Origin: an uncultured Cohaesibacter sp.
GTDB taxonomy: Bacteria > Pseudomonadota > Alphaproteobacteria > Rhizobiales > Cohaesibacteraceae
Direction of reading: 5' to 3'
Assembly: GCF_963682185.1 (NCBI RefSeq)
Contig: NZ_OY821667.1
Coordinates: forward strand, 1,222,109-1,286,108
DNA length: 64,000 nucleotides
This document shows, piece by piece, positions 53,388-63,569 of the stretch. The notes under the pieces were generated by a model. The model was given only the letters and a program-made list of their open reading frames with translations. It ran no database searches and was not told the origin of the DNA. Numbering within the stretch: position 1 is the stretch's first letter; every line of letters starts with the position of its first letter. A program made the translations under genes and the position numbers.

Positions 53388-53677
53388 ATCGGACTGATGG
53401 CCCTTTGCGCCATCAACCTAAAACGTCCTTACGTATTTTCCCCAGACTTCATGAGATATGCCTCAATCCTGACAAGAAAACGGCTATCTGTTGATGCCAG
53501 CCAAACTATCATCCGAAAAAGTGCTAGATAGAGACAAAAAAACTTCCTTTCCCTATGGCAATATGGGCAATATTTCGCTATAGCGATCCAAATCTCATCT
53601 GCACACCCCGACCAGCAACGGCCAGGCTCCTCTTCAAGACAAGGGTGAGCGGTGCCTCGACGTGAGCGCGAAGAACG

Positions 53678-56600
53678 ATGCCAAAGCGGACAGACATAAA
53701 ATCCATCCTTATTATCGGTGCCGGACCCATCATTATCGGTCAGGCCTGCGAGTTCGACTATTCCGGAACACAAGCCTGTAAGGCTCTCCGAGAAGAAGGC
53801 TACCGTATCATTCTGGTCAACTCGAACCCGGCTACGATCATGACTGATCCGCACATGGCGGACGCGACCTATATCGAACCGATCACTCCGGAAATCGTGG
53901 CCAAGATCATCGAGAAAGAACGCCCAGACGCCCTGCTCCCCACAATGGGTGGCCAGACGGCGCTGAACTGCGCACTTTCCCTGCGCAAGATGGGTGTTCT
54001 GCAAAAATACAATGTCGAGATGATCGGCGCGACGGCTGAAGCCATCGACAAGGCGGAAGACCGCGAATTGTTCCGCGAGGCAATGAACAAGATCGGCCTC
54101 GACACGCCGGTTTCTCGCTTGGCACACAACATTCCCGAAGCGCTTGAAGCGCTCGAGGTGGTTGGCCTACCTGCCATCATGCGTCCCTCCTTCACCATGG
54201 GTGGTACCGGCGGTGGCGTGGCCTATAACCGCGAAGAATATCTCGAAATCATTGAACGCGGTCTTGATGCCTCTCCTACCACCGAAGTGCTGGTGGAAGA
54301 AAGCATTATCGGCTGGAAAGAATTTGAGATGGAAGTTGTTCGCGACAAGAACGACAACTGCATTATCATCTGTTCCATCGAAAACCTCGACCCGATGGGC
54401 GTGCATACCGGCGATTCGATCACTATCGCGCCAGCGCTGACGCTGACGGACAAGGAATACCAGATCATGCGCGACGCCTCTCTGGCTGTCCTGCGCGAGA
54501 TCGGTGTGGAAACCGGTGGGTCCAACGTTCAGTTCTCGATCAACCCTGAAACCGGTCGTCTGATCGTGATCGAAATGAACCCGCGTGTGTCCCGTTCCTC
54601 GGCACTGGCCTCCAAGGCGACCGGCTTCCCGATTGCTAAAGTCGCCGCCAAACTGGCTGTCGGCTACACGCTGGATGAACTGGCAAACGACATCACTGGC
54701 GGGGCAACCCCGGCTTCCTTTGAGCCATCCATCGACTATGTGGTTACCAAGATCCCTCGCTTTGCCTTCGAAAAATTCCCTGGCGCCGAACCAAATCTAA
54801 CCACCGCAATGAAATCTGTTGGCGAAGTGATGGCCATTGGCCGTACCTTCCAGGAATCCCTGCAGAAAGCCCTGCGTGGCTTGGAGACGGGCCTTACCGG
54901 TCTCAATGAGGTGGAAATCGAAGGGCTGGGTCAGGGCGATGACAAGAACGCCATTCGCGCAGCGCTCGCCAAGGCAACGCCAGACCGCCTGCTCAAGATC
55001 GCACAGGCCATCCGCCTTGGCGTCAGCCACGAGCAGATTTTCGAGACCTGCAAATATGATCCATGGTTCCTCGAGCAGCTTCAGGGCATCATTGACATGG
55101 AAGAGCGGGTACGTGTTCACGGCCTGCCGCAGGATGCGCACAATATGCGCAAGCTCAAGAGCATGGGCTTCTCAGATGTGCGCCTTGCAGAACTGGCTGG
55201 CACCTCGGCCAAGAAAGTGGCGACCCTTCGGAACGATCTTGAAGTTCGTCCGGTCTACAAGCGCATCGACACCTGCGCTGCCGAGTTTGCGTCACCAACC
55301 GCTTACATGTATTCCAGCTACGAGATGCCATTCAACGGCGCTCCGGCCTGTGAAGCCAATCCTTCAGACCGCAAGAAAGTTGCCATTCTCGGCGGCGGTC
55401 CAAACCGTATTGGTCAGGGCATCGAGTTCGATTATTGCTGCTGTCACGCCTGCTTTGCCATGAGCGAAGCCGGGTATGAAACCATCATGATCAACTGCAA
55501 CCCCGAAACGGTCTCTACCGACTATGACACCTCCGACCGTCTCTATTTCGAGCCACTGACCGCTGAGGACGTCATCGAGATTCTGCGCAAAGAGCAGGAA
55601 AATGGTGAACTGGTCGGCGTGATTGTGCAGTTTGGTGGCCAGACGCCACTGAAACTGGCTCAGGCTTTGCAGGATGCTGATATTCCAATCCTTGGCACGT
55701 CTCCGGACGCTATCGATCTGGCCGAAGACCGCGACCGCTTCCAGAAGCTGCTGCACAAGCTCGACCTGATGCAGCCACGCAACGGTATCGCCTATTCGAT
55801 CGAACAGGCCCGTATCGTCGCTGAGCAGATCGGCTTCCCCGTCGTCGTGCGCCCATCCTATGTGTTGGGTGGCCGTGCCATGGAAATCGTCCGGACGCCT
55901 GAAGCTTTCGAGAAATATATCCAGATGACGCTGGCCGAACTGGTGCCCCCGGATATTCGCATGAAATATCCAAACGACAAAACTGGCCAGATCAATGCCG
56001 TTCTCGCTCAGAATGCACTGCTGTTCGACAGCTACCTTTCTGGAGCCATCGAGGTTGACGTGGACTGCCTGTGCGATGGCAAGGAAGTGGTGATCGCAGG
56101 TATCATGGAGCATATCGAGGAAGCCGGTATTCACTCCGGTGACTCCGCCTGTTCCCTGCCGCCTTACTCTTTGTCTCAGGACATTCAGGATGAGCTGGCG
56201 CGCCAGACCAAGGAAATGGCGCTTGCCCTCAATGTGGTCGGCCTGATGAACGTACAGTTCGCAGTCAAGGACGGCGATATCTATGTCATCGAGGTCAACC
56301 CGCGTGCATCCCGTACCGTACCGTTCGTGGCCAAGACTGTTGGCAAACCGATCGCCAGCATCGCCTCGCGCGTCATGACGGGAGAACCATTGTCTGATCA
56401 CGACGTGAAGTATGGCAAACTTGACCATATCGCGGTCAAGGAAGCCGTCTTCCCATTCGCCCGCTTCCCCGGCGTCGACACCATTCTCGGCCCGGAAATG
56501 CGCTCGACCGGTGAGGTCATGGGCCTGGACAAAGACTTCCCGGTTGCCTTTGCCAAGTCACAGCTGGGCAGCGGCACCAAGGTTCCAAGCAAGGGCACAG

Positions 56601-56986
56601 CCTTCATTTCGGTCAAGGATGACGACAAGCCAGCGATTCTGCCTGCTGTCCGTCGCCTCAAGAATGTTGGTTTCCGTATCATCGCGACCGGTGGTACACA
56701 GCGTTATCTGTCCGAAAACGGCATAGATTGCGAAAAAATCAATAAAATGCTTGAGGGTCGCCCGCATATCGTTGATGCTCTCAAGAATGGTGAAGTGCAC
56801 CTGGTCTTCAATACAACCAAGGGCGCGAAGGCACTTTCCGACAGTCGGGATTTGCGCCGCGCTGCACTTTTGCATAAGGTACCCTACTACACGACTGTTG
56901 CTGGAGCATTGGCAGCAGCTCAGGGCATTGAAGCTTATAAGAAGGGAGATATTGAAGTCCGGCCTCTGCAGGACTATTTCTCCTGA
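53678..56986 (+). CDS. carB: Carbamoyl-phosphate synthase large subunit
   Basis: The 1102-residue protein has two ATP-grasp halves, each with its nucleotide loop ([13 protein letters not shown] and [12 protein letters not shown]). The glycine-rich loops are [17 protein letters not shown] and [15 protein letters not shown]. The C-terminal MGS-like allosteric domain (about 960-1100, [18 protein letters not shown]) would bind UMP or ornithine. It joins bicarbonate, ammonia from CarA and two ATP to carbamoyl phosphate. The upstream 290 bp holds a weak hairpin and no gene. Confidence 0.98.
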   Translation: MPKRTDIKSILIIGAGPIIIGQACEFDYSGTQACKALREEGYRIILVNSNPATIMTDPHMADATYIEPITPEIVAKIIEKERPDALLPTMGGQTALNCALSLRKMGVLQKYNVEMIGATAEAIDKAEDRELFREAMNKIGLDTPVSRLAHNIPEALEALEVVGLPAIMRPSFTMGGTGGGVAYNREEYLEIIERGLDASPTTEVLVEESIIGWKEFEMEVVRDKNDNCIIICSIENLDPMGVHTGDSITIAPALTLTDKEYQIMRDASLAVLREIGVETGGSNVQFSINPETGRLIVIEMNPRVSRSSALASKATGFPIAKVAAKLAVGYTLDELANDITGGATPASFEPSIDYVVTKIPRFAFEKFPGAEPNLTTAMKSVGEVMAIGRTFQESLQKALRGLETGLTGLNEVEIEGLGQGDDKNAIRAALAKATPDRLLKIAQAIRLGVSHEQIFETCKYDPWFLEQLQGIIDMEERVRVHGLPQDAHNMRKLKSMGFSDVRLAELAGTSAKKVATLRNDLEVRPVYKRIDTCAAEFASPTAYMYSSYEMPFNGAPACEANPSDRKKVAILGGGPNRIGQGIEFDYCCCHACFAMSEAGYETIMINCNPETVSTDYDTSDRLYFEPLTAEDVIEILRKEQENGELVGVIVQFGGQTPLKLAQALQDADIPILGTSPDAIDLAEDRDRFQKLLHKLDLMQPRNGIAYSIEQARIVAEQIGFPVVVRPSYVLGGRAMEIVRTPEAFEKYIQMTLAELVPPDIRMKYPNDKTGQINAVLAQNALLFDSYLSGAIEVDVDCLCDGKEVVIAGIMEHIEEAGIHSGDSACSLPPYSLSQDIQDELARQTKEMALALNVVGLMNVQFAVKDGDIYVIEVNPRASRTVPFVAKTVGKPIASIASRVMTGEPLSDHDVKYGKLDHIAVKEAVFPFARFPGVDTILGPEMRSTGEVMGLDKDFPVAFAKSQLGSGTKVPSKGTAFISVKDDDKPAILPAVRRLKNVGFRIIATGGTQRYLSENGIDCEKINKMLEGRPHIVDALKNGEVHLVFNTTKGAKALSDSRDLRRAALLHKVPYYTTVAGALAAAQGIEAYKKGDIEVRPLQDYFS

Positions 56987-57025
56987 TTGGCAAGACCAAC
57001 ACCGTCTTGCAACGAACATTCATGT

Positions 57026-57068
57026 GCGTCTCGAGGGCACGAAACCCTCGGGACGCTAAACTTTTTTG
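57026..57068 (+). terminator. Terminator or leader hairpin between carB and greA
   Basis: GCGTCTCGAGGG pairs with CCCTCGGGACGC (one mismatch) over a 7-base loop, and TAAAC plus six T residues follow. It ends carB transcripts or acts as an attenuator in the greA leader. Confidence 0.7.
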
Positions 57069-57110
57069 TGGGGCCTCGTACCCCGTTTAACAGGAGGCTT
57101 TCCGAAGGCA

Positions 57111-57584
57111 ATGGAAAAAATCCCAATGACGCCTGCCGGATATCAGGCTCTTAGTGAAGAATTGAAACAGCGCAGCAGCGAAGAACGCCCGCGGATTATC
57201 GCAGCGATCTCCGAAGCGCGTGCCCATGGCGATTTGTCCGAAAACGCCGAATATCATGCTGCAAAGGAACAGCAGAGCCTGAATGAAGGCCGTATTTCCG
57301 AGCTCGAAGACAAGCTTTCGCGTGCGGAAGTCATCGACGTAAGCAAGATGAGTGGCGACACCATCAAGTTTGGCGCCACAGTGACCATGGTCGATGAAGA
57401 CACCGATGAAGAGAAAACCTATCAGATCGTTGGCGATGTCGAAGCCGATCTGAAAAAGGGCAAGATTTCCCTATCCTCCCCGATCGCACGTGCCCTGATA
57501 GGCAAGCAGGTTGAGGATTCCGTGGAAGTCATGGCGCCCGGCGGGTCGAAATCCTACGAGATTCTCGAAATCAAATATATCTAA
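57111..57584 (+). CDS. greA: Transcription elongation factor GreA
   Basis: From the ATG at 57111 ([19 protein letters not shown]) the protein has 157 residues, the family length. The N-terminal coiled coil carries the tip acidic residues in [20 protein letters not shown]. The C-terminal FKBP-like domain ends in [18 protein letters not shown]. GreA enters the polymerase secondary channel and stimulates transcript cleavage in backtracked complexes. It follows carB by 124 bp with a hairpin in between. Confidence 0.97.
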   Translation: MEKIPMTPAGYQALSEELKQRSSEERPRIIAAISEARAHGDLSENAEYHAAKEQQSLNEGRISELEDKLSRAEVIDVSKMSGDTIKFGATVTMVDEDTDEEKTYQIVGDVEADLKKGKISLSSPIARALIGKQVEDSVEVMAPGGSKSYEILEIKYI

Positions 57585-57664
57585 CAGGTCTTTGGACCTG
57601 TCTCCTTCCCTAACGCTGTCAGCTCATGCAGCTGTTCAGGTTAGATGGAAGCCATAAAACCAAT

Positions 57665-57704
57665 AAAAAAGCGCATCGGCGTTGCTCCCGCCATGCGCTT
57701 TTTA
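57665..57704. terminator. Bidirectional terminator between greA and the Lrp gene
   Basis: AAAAAGCGCAT pairs with ATGCGCTTTTT around an inner GGC/GCC pair. A and T tracts on both sides suit both convergent genes. Confidence 0.85.
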
Positions 57705-57735
57705 AACAAATCGTCGCGTCTCAAACTTTATCGCG

Positions 57736-58266
57736 TCAGTCACCCAAATTGATCGGAACATTCGGCGCATTCTTGCTCAGGCGAATGGTCAGCGATGTAC
57801 GCACGCTATCCACATTTGGTGCAGACGTAAGTTCGTTGATCACGAAAGACTGAAAAGCTTGCAAATCAGGCGACACGCAACGCAAAACAAAGTCGATATC
57901 CCCGGAAAGCATGTAGCATTCGCGGACTTGTGGCCAAGCTCTGACACGTTCCTCAAAGGCCACCAAATCGGCTTCTGCCTGACTATGCAAGCCAACCATG
58001 GCGATAGCAGTTACGTCAAAGCCGATCTGCTTTTCGTCAACAATGGCGCGATAGCCTTTGATGATTCCGGCTTCTTCCAGCGCGCGAACGCGGCGCAGGC
58101 ATGGGGGCGCAGAAATACCAACGCGACGCGCCAGTTCCACGTTTGTGATACGACCATCATCCTGAAGCTCTTTCAGGATTTTCCAGTCAATTGGATCAAG
58201 TCTTGCTTTCAAGGCGAAAGGTCTCTTATTTTCGAGAAGCTCATGGAAACGTGAGCTGTTGTCCAT
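57736..58266 (-). CDS. Lrp/AsnC-family transcriptional regulator
   Basis: The ATG at 58266 gives 176 residues, with an N-terminal tail of about 20 residues. The AsnC helix-turn-helix follows (LDPIDWKILKELQDDGRITNVELARRVGISAPPCLRRVRALEEAG), then the RAM/AsnC ligand domain (VRECYMLSGDIDFVLRCVSPDLQAF). It should respond to an amino acid and control amino-acid genes. The target cannot be told. It is divergent from the ELM1-family gene with a 146-bp gap. Confidence 0.9.
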   Translation of the reverse strand: MDNSSRFHELLENKRPFALKARLDPIDWKILKELQDDGRITNVELARRVGISAPPCLRRVRALEEAGIIKGYRAIVDEKQIGFDVTAIAMVGLHSQAEADLVAFEERVRAWPQVRECYMLSGDIDFVLRCVSPDLQAFQSFVINELTSAPNVDSVRTSLTIRLSKNAPNVPINLGD

Positions 58267-58412
58267 ACCAAGGTATAGCGCGCAGAGACACCCTATCATA
58301 GCGCTAATTGGACAAATCTGGAAAGTTTAGACATATTTCTGTGCCCATTTAGGACACAGAACGCCATTTCGGTGAATTATTTGGAAAGATCACCCCTCCA
58401 GGAGAATCAAAA

Positions 58413-60382
<1,970 letters not shown>

Positions 60383-60593
60383 TAACGGGTTTTGCCCAGA
60401 AATAACGTCCTAAGACCTCCGGCTACCTTGTTTTGCGTTTGAAACTTATTAGACTAAGGGCTACGCTTGAATCCGCATATCTGGCGTAGCCCAAACGCAT
60501 AACATGGGCAGCGTCCACTACGGCTAGTCAAGGCTCGTTAAGATTCAGACATTAGCATGGATTGCAGGACCAGCAATTCAGCCGGAGGAAACT
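60383..60593. promoter_or_regulatory. lsrB upstream region with paired LysR-type motifs
   Basis: This region holds CCAAACGCATAACA (60491-60504) and an inverted 12-of-14 match TGTTTTGCGTTTGA (60429-60442). A 9-bp hairpin GGGCTACGC/GCGTAGCCC (60458-60492) lies between them and may end trxB. The exact 14-mer recurs upstream of the AbcR-like RNA. Autoregulation by LsrB is inferred. Confidence 0.6.
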
Positions 60594-61484
60594 ATGGATT
60601 GGGACAAACTACGCATTTTTCATGCGGCCGCCGACGCTGGCAGCTTCACGCACGCCGGCGACAAATTGCATATGAGCCAATCCGCGATTTCCCGACAGGT
60701 TAGCGCTCTGGAATCGGACCTAGGGGTTACACTATTCCACCGACATGCACGCGGTCTCATCCTGACGGAACAGGGTGAGCTTCTCTACCGCACAGCCCAT
60801 GACGTACTCATGAAGCTGGAAACCGTCCGCACCCATTTGACCGACTCCAAGGAAAAGCCGACCGGCGAGTTGCGCGTCACCACTACCGTGGGTCTTGGGT
60901 CGGCCTGGCTGACCTCGCATCTGGCCGAGTTCATGGAGCTTTATCCCGGCATCGCGCTCACGCTCTTGCTTGAGAACGAGGATCTCGATCTTGGCATGCG
61001 GCAGGCCGACGTGGCAATCCGGTTGCACCAGCCGACACAGCCCGATCTCATTCAGCGCAAGCTCTTCACGGTGCATTTCCATATGTACGCCTCAGCCAGC
61101 TATTTGAAGAAATTCAGCCAGCCCCGCTCCATGGATGAACTGGAACAGCATCGGCTGATCTGCTTTGGCGACAACCACCCCAACTATCTCAAGGACGTCA
61201 ACTGGCTCGAAACAGCCCAGATGCCTCCGGGCAAAAAGCGTCAGATGGCGCTGAAGGTCAACAACCTGCTGGGCATTCGTCATGCGGTGATGCGTGGTGC
61301 GGGCATCGCGATTCTTCCCGATTACGTGGTTCATCCTCGCGATGAGATGATTCAGTTGCTGCCAAGTGTGGAAATGCCAAGTTTCGAAACCTATTTTGTG
61401 TATGCGGCGGAGCTCAGAAATTCGATGCGCATTAATGCTGTACGCGATTTTCTGCTGTCAAAAGCAGCTAGCTGGCATTATTAA
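60594..61484 (+). CDS. lsrB: LysR-family regulator LsrB (VtlR)
   Basis: The 296-residue protein starts MDWDKLRIFHAAADAGSFTHAGDKLHMSQSAISRQVSALE, nearly identical to rhizobial LsrB/VtlR in my recollection. The substrate domain (RVTTTVGLGSAWLTSHLAEF, LDLGMRQADVAIRL, DLIQRKLFTVHFH) and the C-terminal SFETYFVYAAELRN also agree. LsrB/VtlR controls LPS and redox genes in Sinorhizobium, and in Brucella and Agrobacterium activates AbcR small RNAs. GGAGG precedes the ATG at the ideal distance. It follows trxB and precedes a predicted AbcR-type RNA. Confidence 0.93.
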   Translation: MDWDKLRIFHAAADAGSFTHAGDKLHMSQSAISRQVSALESDLGVTLFHRHARGLILTEQGELLYRTAHDVLMKLETVRTHLTDSKEKPTGELRVTTTVGLGSAWLTSHLAEFMELYPGIALTLLLENEDLDLGMRQADVAIRLHQPTQPDLIQRKLFTVHFHMYASASYLKKFSQPRSMDELEQHRLICFGDNHPNYLKDVNWLETAQMPPGKKRQMALKVNNLLGIRHAVMRGAGIAILPDYVVHPRDEMIQLLPSVEMPSFETYFVYAAELRNSMRINAVRDFLLSKAASWHY

Positions 61485-61517
61485 ACGCTAACTTAAGCCT
61501 TTTTAGAAGATATATTG

Positions 61518-61546
61518 CGCCCATGAGTTATGGCTCATGGGCGTTT
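61518..61546 (+). terminator. Rho-independent terminator of lsrB
   Basis: The perfect 10-bp stem CGCCCATGAG/CTCATGGGCG has a 6-base loop followed by TTTA. It is 33 bp after the lsrB stop. Confidence 0.8.
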
Positions 61547-61570
61547 ACGTATTTAACCTATATTTATGCA

Positions 61571-61584
61571 CCAAACGCATAACA
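61571..61584 (+). promoter_or_regulatory. Predicted LsrB/VtlR site upstream of the AbcR-like RNA
   Basis: CCAAACGCATAACA is identical to 60491-60504 upstream of lsrB. Here it is part of the inverted repeat TTATGC-N7-GCATAA, a T-N11-A LysR box. It is centred about 60 bp before the predicted RNA start, the usual activator position. Confidence 0.6.
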
Positions 61585-61602
61585 GAACTGCATCCGCGCA
61601 CA

Positions 61603-61631
61603 TTGAAAACCGTCTATTTAATAGGCATATA
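61603..61631 (+). promoter_or_regulatory. Predicted promoter of the AbcR-like RNA
   Basis: TTGAAA (61603-61608) and CATATA (61626-61631) have a 17-base spacer. Transcription would start near 61638. Confidence 0.5.
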
Positions 61632-61637
61632 TGCCTC

Positions 61638-61775
61638 AGCTGAAGGCAATAATCGTTGCTAACCTCCTCCCTGCGACGATGTTTGTAGCCAGCTGTTCCC
61701 CTCTGGAAGGTGATTGCTCCGCACTTTTGTGCGGAATAAACTTTATAAGCCGGACTTTTGTCCGGCTTTTTTTCT
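61638..61775 (+). ncRNA. abcR: AbcR-type (alpha-r15 family) trans-acting small RNA
   Basis: Downstream of lsrB, where S. meliloti carries AbcR1/AbcR2, lies a stretch with no gene but four hairpins. Hairpin 1 (61652-61680) has an 8-bp stem ATCGTTGC/GCGACGAT whose loop exposes CCTCCCT, an anti-Shine-Dalgarno motif. Hairpin 2 (61689-61706) exposes CCCCTCT. Hairpin 3 is TCCGCAC/GTGCGGA, and the last is a terminator with seven T residues. AbcR RNAs act with Hfq through such CUCC-rich loops to silence ABC-transporter and uptake mRNAs. The start is predicted from a promoter-like sequence. Only one copy is evident, where many rhizobia have two in tandem. Confidence 0.65.
61748..61774 (+). terminator. 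Terminator of the AbcR-like RNA
   Basis: The perfect 8-bp stem AGCCGGAC/GTCCGGCT has a TTTT loop and is followed by TTTTTT. Confidence 0.9.
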
Positions 61776-62005
61776 TTCTATCTACTTTTCCAATAATTAC
61801 CGAAATTTGAATAAATAATAGGCATGGCTATTATTTCAACAAAGAGCGCTATGCGCTTTTGTGAATTCTTGTCATGAAATCCGAATAGTGGCATTTGAAA
61901 AAATACCTATTCTTAAAATCAGACAAAGGCCTTTCTCTCCTTGTGCCGCTAGCGCTCACAACGCAATCAAACCGGCAGCTATCCCATCGCGATAGACAAA
62001 CAAAA
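61776..62005. other. Intergenic region downstream of the sRNA
   Basis: There is no supported gene. Inverted repeats AATAATAG/CTATTATT (61814-61835) and AGCGC/GCGCT (61845-61857, then TTTTG) could be a second short RNA or transcript ends. No CUCC loop is seen here, so a second AbcR copy is not supported. Confidence 0.35.
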
Positions 62006-62044
62006 GGGCTGGCATGCGCGGAGTATCCCACACAGTACCAGCCC
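62006..62044 (-). terminator. Probable terminator of the DUF554 gene
   Basis: GGGCTGG/CCAGCCC pair across a 25-base loop. On the minus strand TTTTGTTTG follows. It lies 46 bp after the stop. Confidence 0.5.
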
Positions 62045-62089
62045 ATTTAAACGTCCGAGCCCATCTGAGCCGACGCCGCAGAAGCCATA

Positions 62090-62803
62090 TCAGGCAAAAA
62101 TGGTTGCCCAGCCCCAGGAGATCGGCATGACAATCCAGAGCGCCGGGATCATGTTGGCCACAGGAAACTGCTTGATACCGCAAATGCGCATCCCCACAGC
62201 CAGCATGATGCAGCCACCACAAGCCGAGAAGTCAGCCAGCATATCCGGCGTGGTCAGGGGAATGATCAGCACCGAAGCGAAAAAGAACAGCGCCTGAACG
62301 ATAAGCTGGGGAACTGCCAGCAAGGCAATAATGTACCCCATGGTCGCAGCGAAGATCATGGCGGTGAACAGGTCCAGGATGGCCTTGACGACCAGCAGGG
62401 TCGTATCCCCGGTCATGCCTTCCACCATTGCGCCATAAATGCCCGTCGCACTCATGGAGAACAGCACCAGCAGCGCCACGAACCGGTTCAGGAATTCATC
62501 CTGAGGCAGCGCACCATCCGATGGTGTCAGTTTGGACAGGAGGCTCTTGGTCTTGAAAGACATTTTGTGAATGGACTTTTCGAGATCGAAAATCTCGCCC
62601 GCCAGCGAGCCGACAATCAATGCAAGCACCACCGGAGCCAAGGCCACCACCTTGCCTGCCATGGCAACCCCAAGCCCCATGGAGGCAATGCCGAACACCA
62701 TTGGCATATTCTGTTTAACATTTTCCTTGATTTTGGCACCGATGAAAGCGCCGACAACGGAGCCGACTACAATCGCGGCACCATTAATGAGAGGACCTAT
62801 CAT
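62090..62803 (-). CDS. DUF554 family membrane protein
   Basis: The 237-residue protein has about six to seven hydrophobic segments and the DUF554 opening MIGPLINGAAIVVGSVVGAFIGAKI. GIASMGLGVAMAGK and the C-terminal FSACGGCIMLAVGMRICGIKQFPVANMIPAL with its Cys pair also fit. The family is of YdfK/YqgA type with a probable transport function that has not been shown. AAAGGAAA precedes the ATG. It is upstream of nothing else on this strand and ends before a hairpin. Confidence 0.85.
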   Translation of the reverse strand: MIGPLINGAAIVVGSVVGAFIGAKIKENVKQNMPMVFGIASMGLGVAMAGKVVALAPVVLALIVGSLAGEIFDLEKSIHKMSFKTKSLLSKLTPSDGALPQDEFLNRFVALLVLFSMSATGIYGAMVEGMTGDTTLLVVKAILDLFTAMIFAATMGYIIALLAVPQLIVQALFFFASVLIIPLTTPDMLADFSACGGCIMLAVGMRICGIKQFPVANMIPALWIVMPISWGWATIFA

Positions 62804-62970
62804 TTTTTTTCCTTTTGTGGCTTATGCTGCCACTGCAAATGGCTCAGGCTGCCATTGATTTACTGGTTTTGACAACGCACGCCACCCTGCGAAGGCAAAG
62901 TCCTCCCAACTGCCTTCACATGAACCTGCGCCTTGAGCCAATCAAAGCATGTCGACTTTGCCGAACTCTT

Positions 62971-63294
62971 TTAACAATCTTCCGAGGTAAAGCCGAATTC
63001 TATTTCTTCCTTAGTGAAAAACACCTTCAGATCATTCGATTTCATGAGCGCAAAAAGCGCATCACATTCGCTCGCCGTTACCGCCATAGTCAATCTCTGT
63101 GGTGGATCCTGCATATCGAAATATCCGTTGGAATGGTAGCGACCATCATGGCCGAACCCTTCCTGCGCCGTAGAAAGCGTTGCACCACGAATGCCCAACT
63201 GCATAGCCTGATCAATAATCCAGCGAGCGAGAGGGCGATCCTCATGCTCGCGACTACGCTGCGAAAAGAAGGTTATAAGAAATCCTTTAGTCAT
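62971..63294 (-). CDS. DUF190 family protein
   Basis: The 107-residue protein matches DUF190, a PII-like ferredoxin-fold family. GFLITFFSQRSREHEDRPLARWIIDQAMQLGIRGATL is followed by EGFGHDGRYHSNGYFD and a C-terminal VEFG-like IEFG. Members often accompany fluoride channels or nucleotide-sensing functions, but no crcB is adjacent. The ribosome site is weak. The function is unknown. Confidence 0.75.
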   Translation of the reverse strand: MTKGFLITFFSQRSREHEDRPLARWIIDQAMQLGIRGATLSTAQEGFGHDGRYHSNGYFDMQDPPQRLTMAVTASECDALFALMKSNDLKVFFTKEEIEFGFTSEDC

Positions 63295-63569
63295 GAGAGC
63301 CCAGACGCCGGTTTATATTGTTTAAGGTTTGCGAGAACTTCTTGCTCGTTTGGGCTGCTTGGATAAACAATGCTCAACTGCGGGCGGATCAATTGTCTTT
63401 GCGAAAAGCTAAGGCAAGATCTTGTAAGAAGTTTCTGCACTATCGGACTTCGATCTCAAAAAAGCAACAAAAAACCTGACAAAAGTCCGATTATTGTCAA
63501 CGGCAATACCATCAAGAATAAGGGAAACGGAGTAGATCCCCGTTCCCCCAACCATGACACTTATGCCAA
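63295..63569. other. Intergenic stretch between DUF190 and the EF-G-like gene
   Basis: There is no supported gene or clear hairpin in these 275 bp. It would hold the DUF190 promoter on the minus strand. Confidence 0.35.

Noticed and set aside
61485-61510. Possible CtrA box after lsrB (TTAA-N8-TTAA)
   Set aside because: The spacing is 8 instead of 7 and it lies between a stop codon and a terminator.
61776-61870. Second AbcR copy downstream of the first
   Set aside because: Hairpins exist but no CUCC-rich loop is present, so there is no support for a second member.
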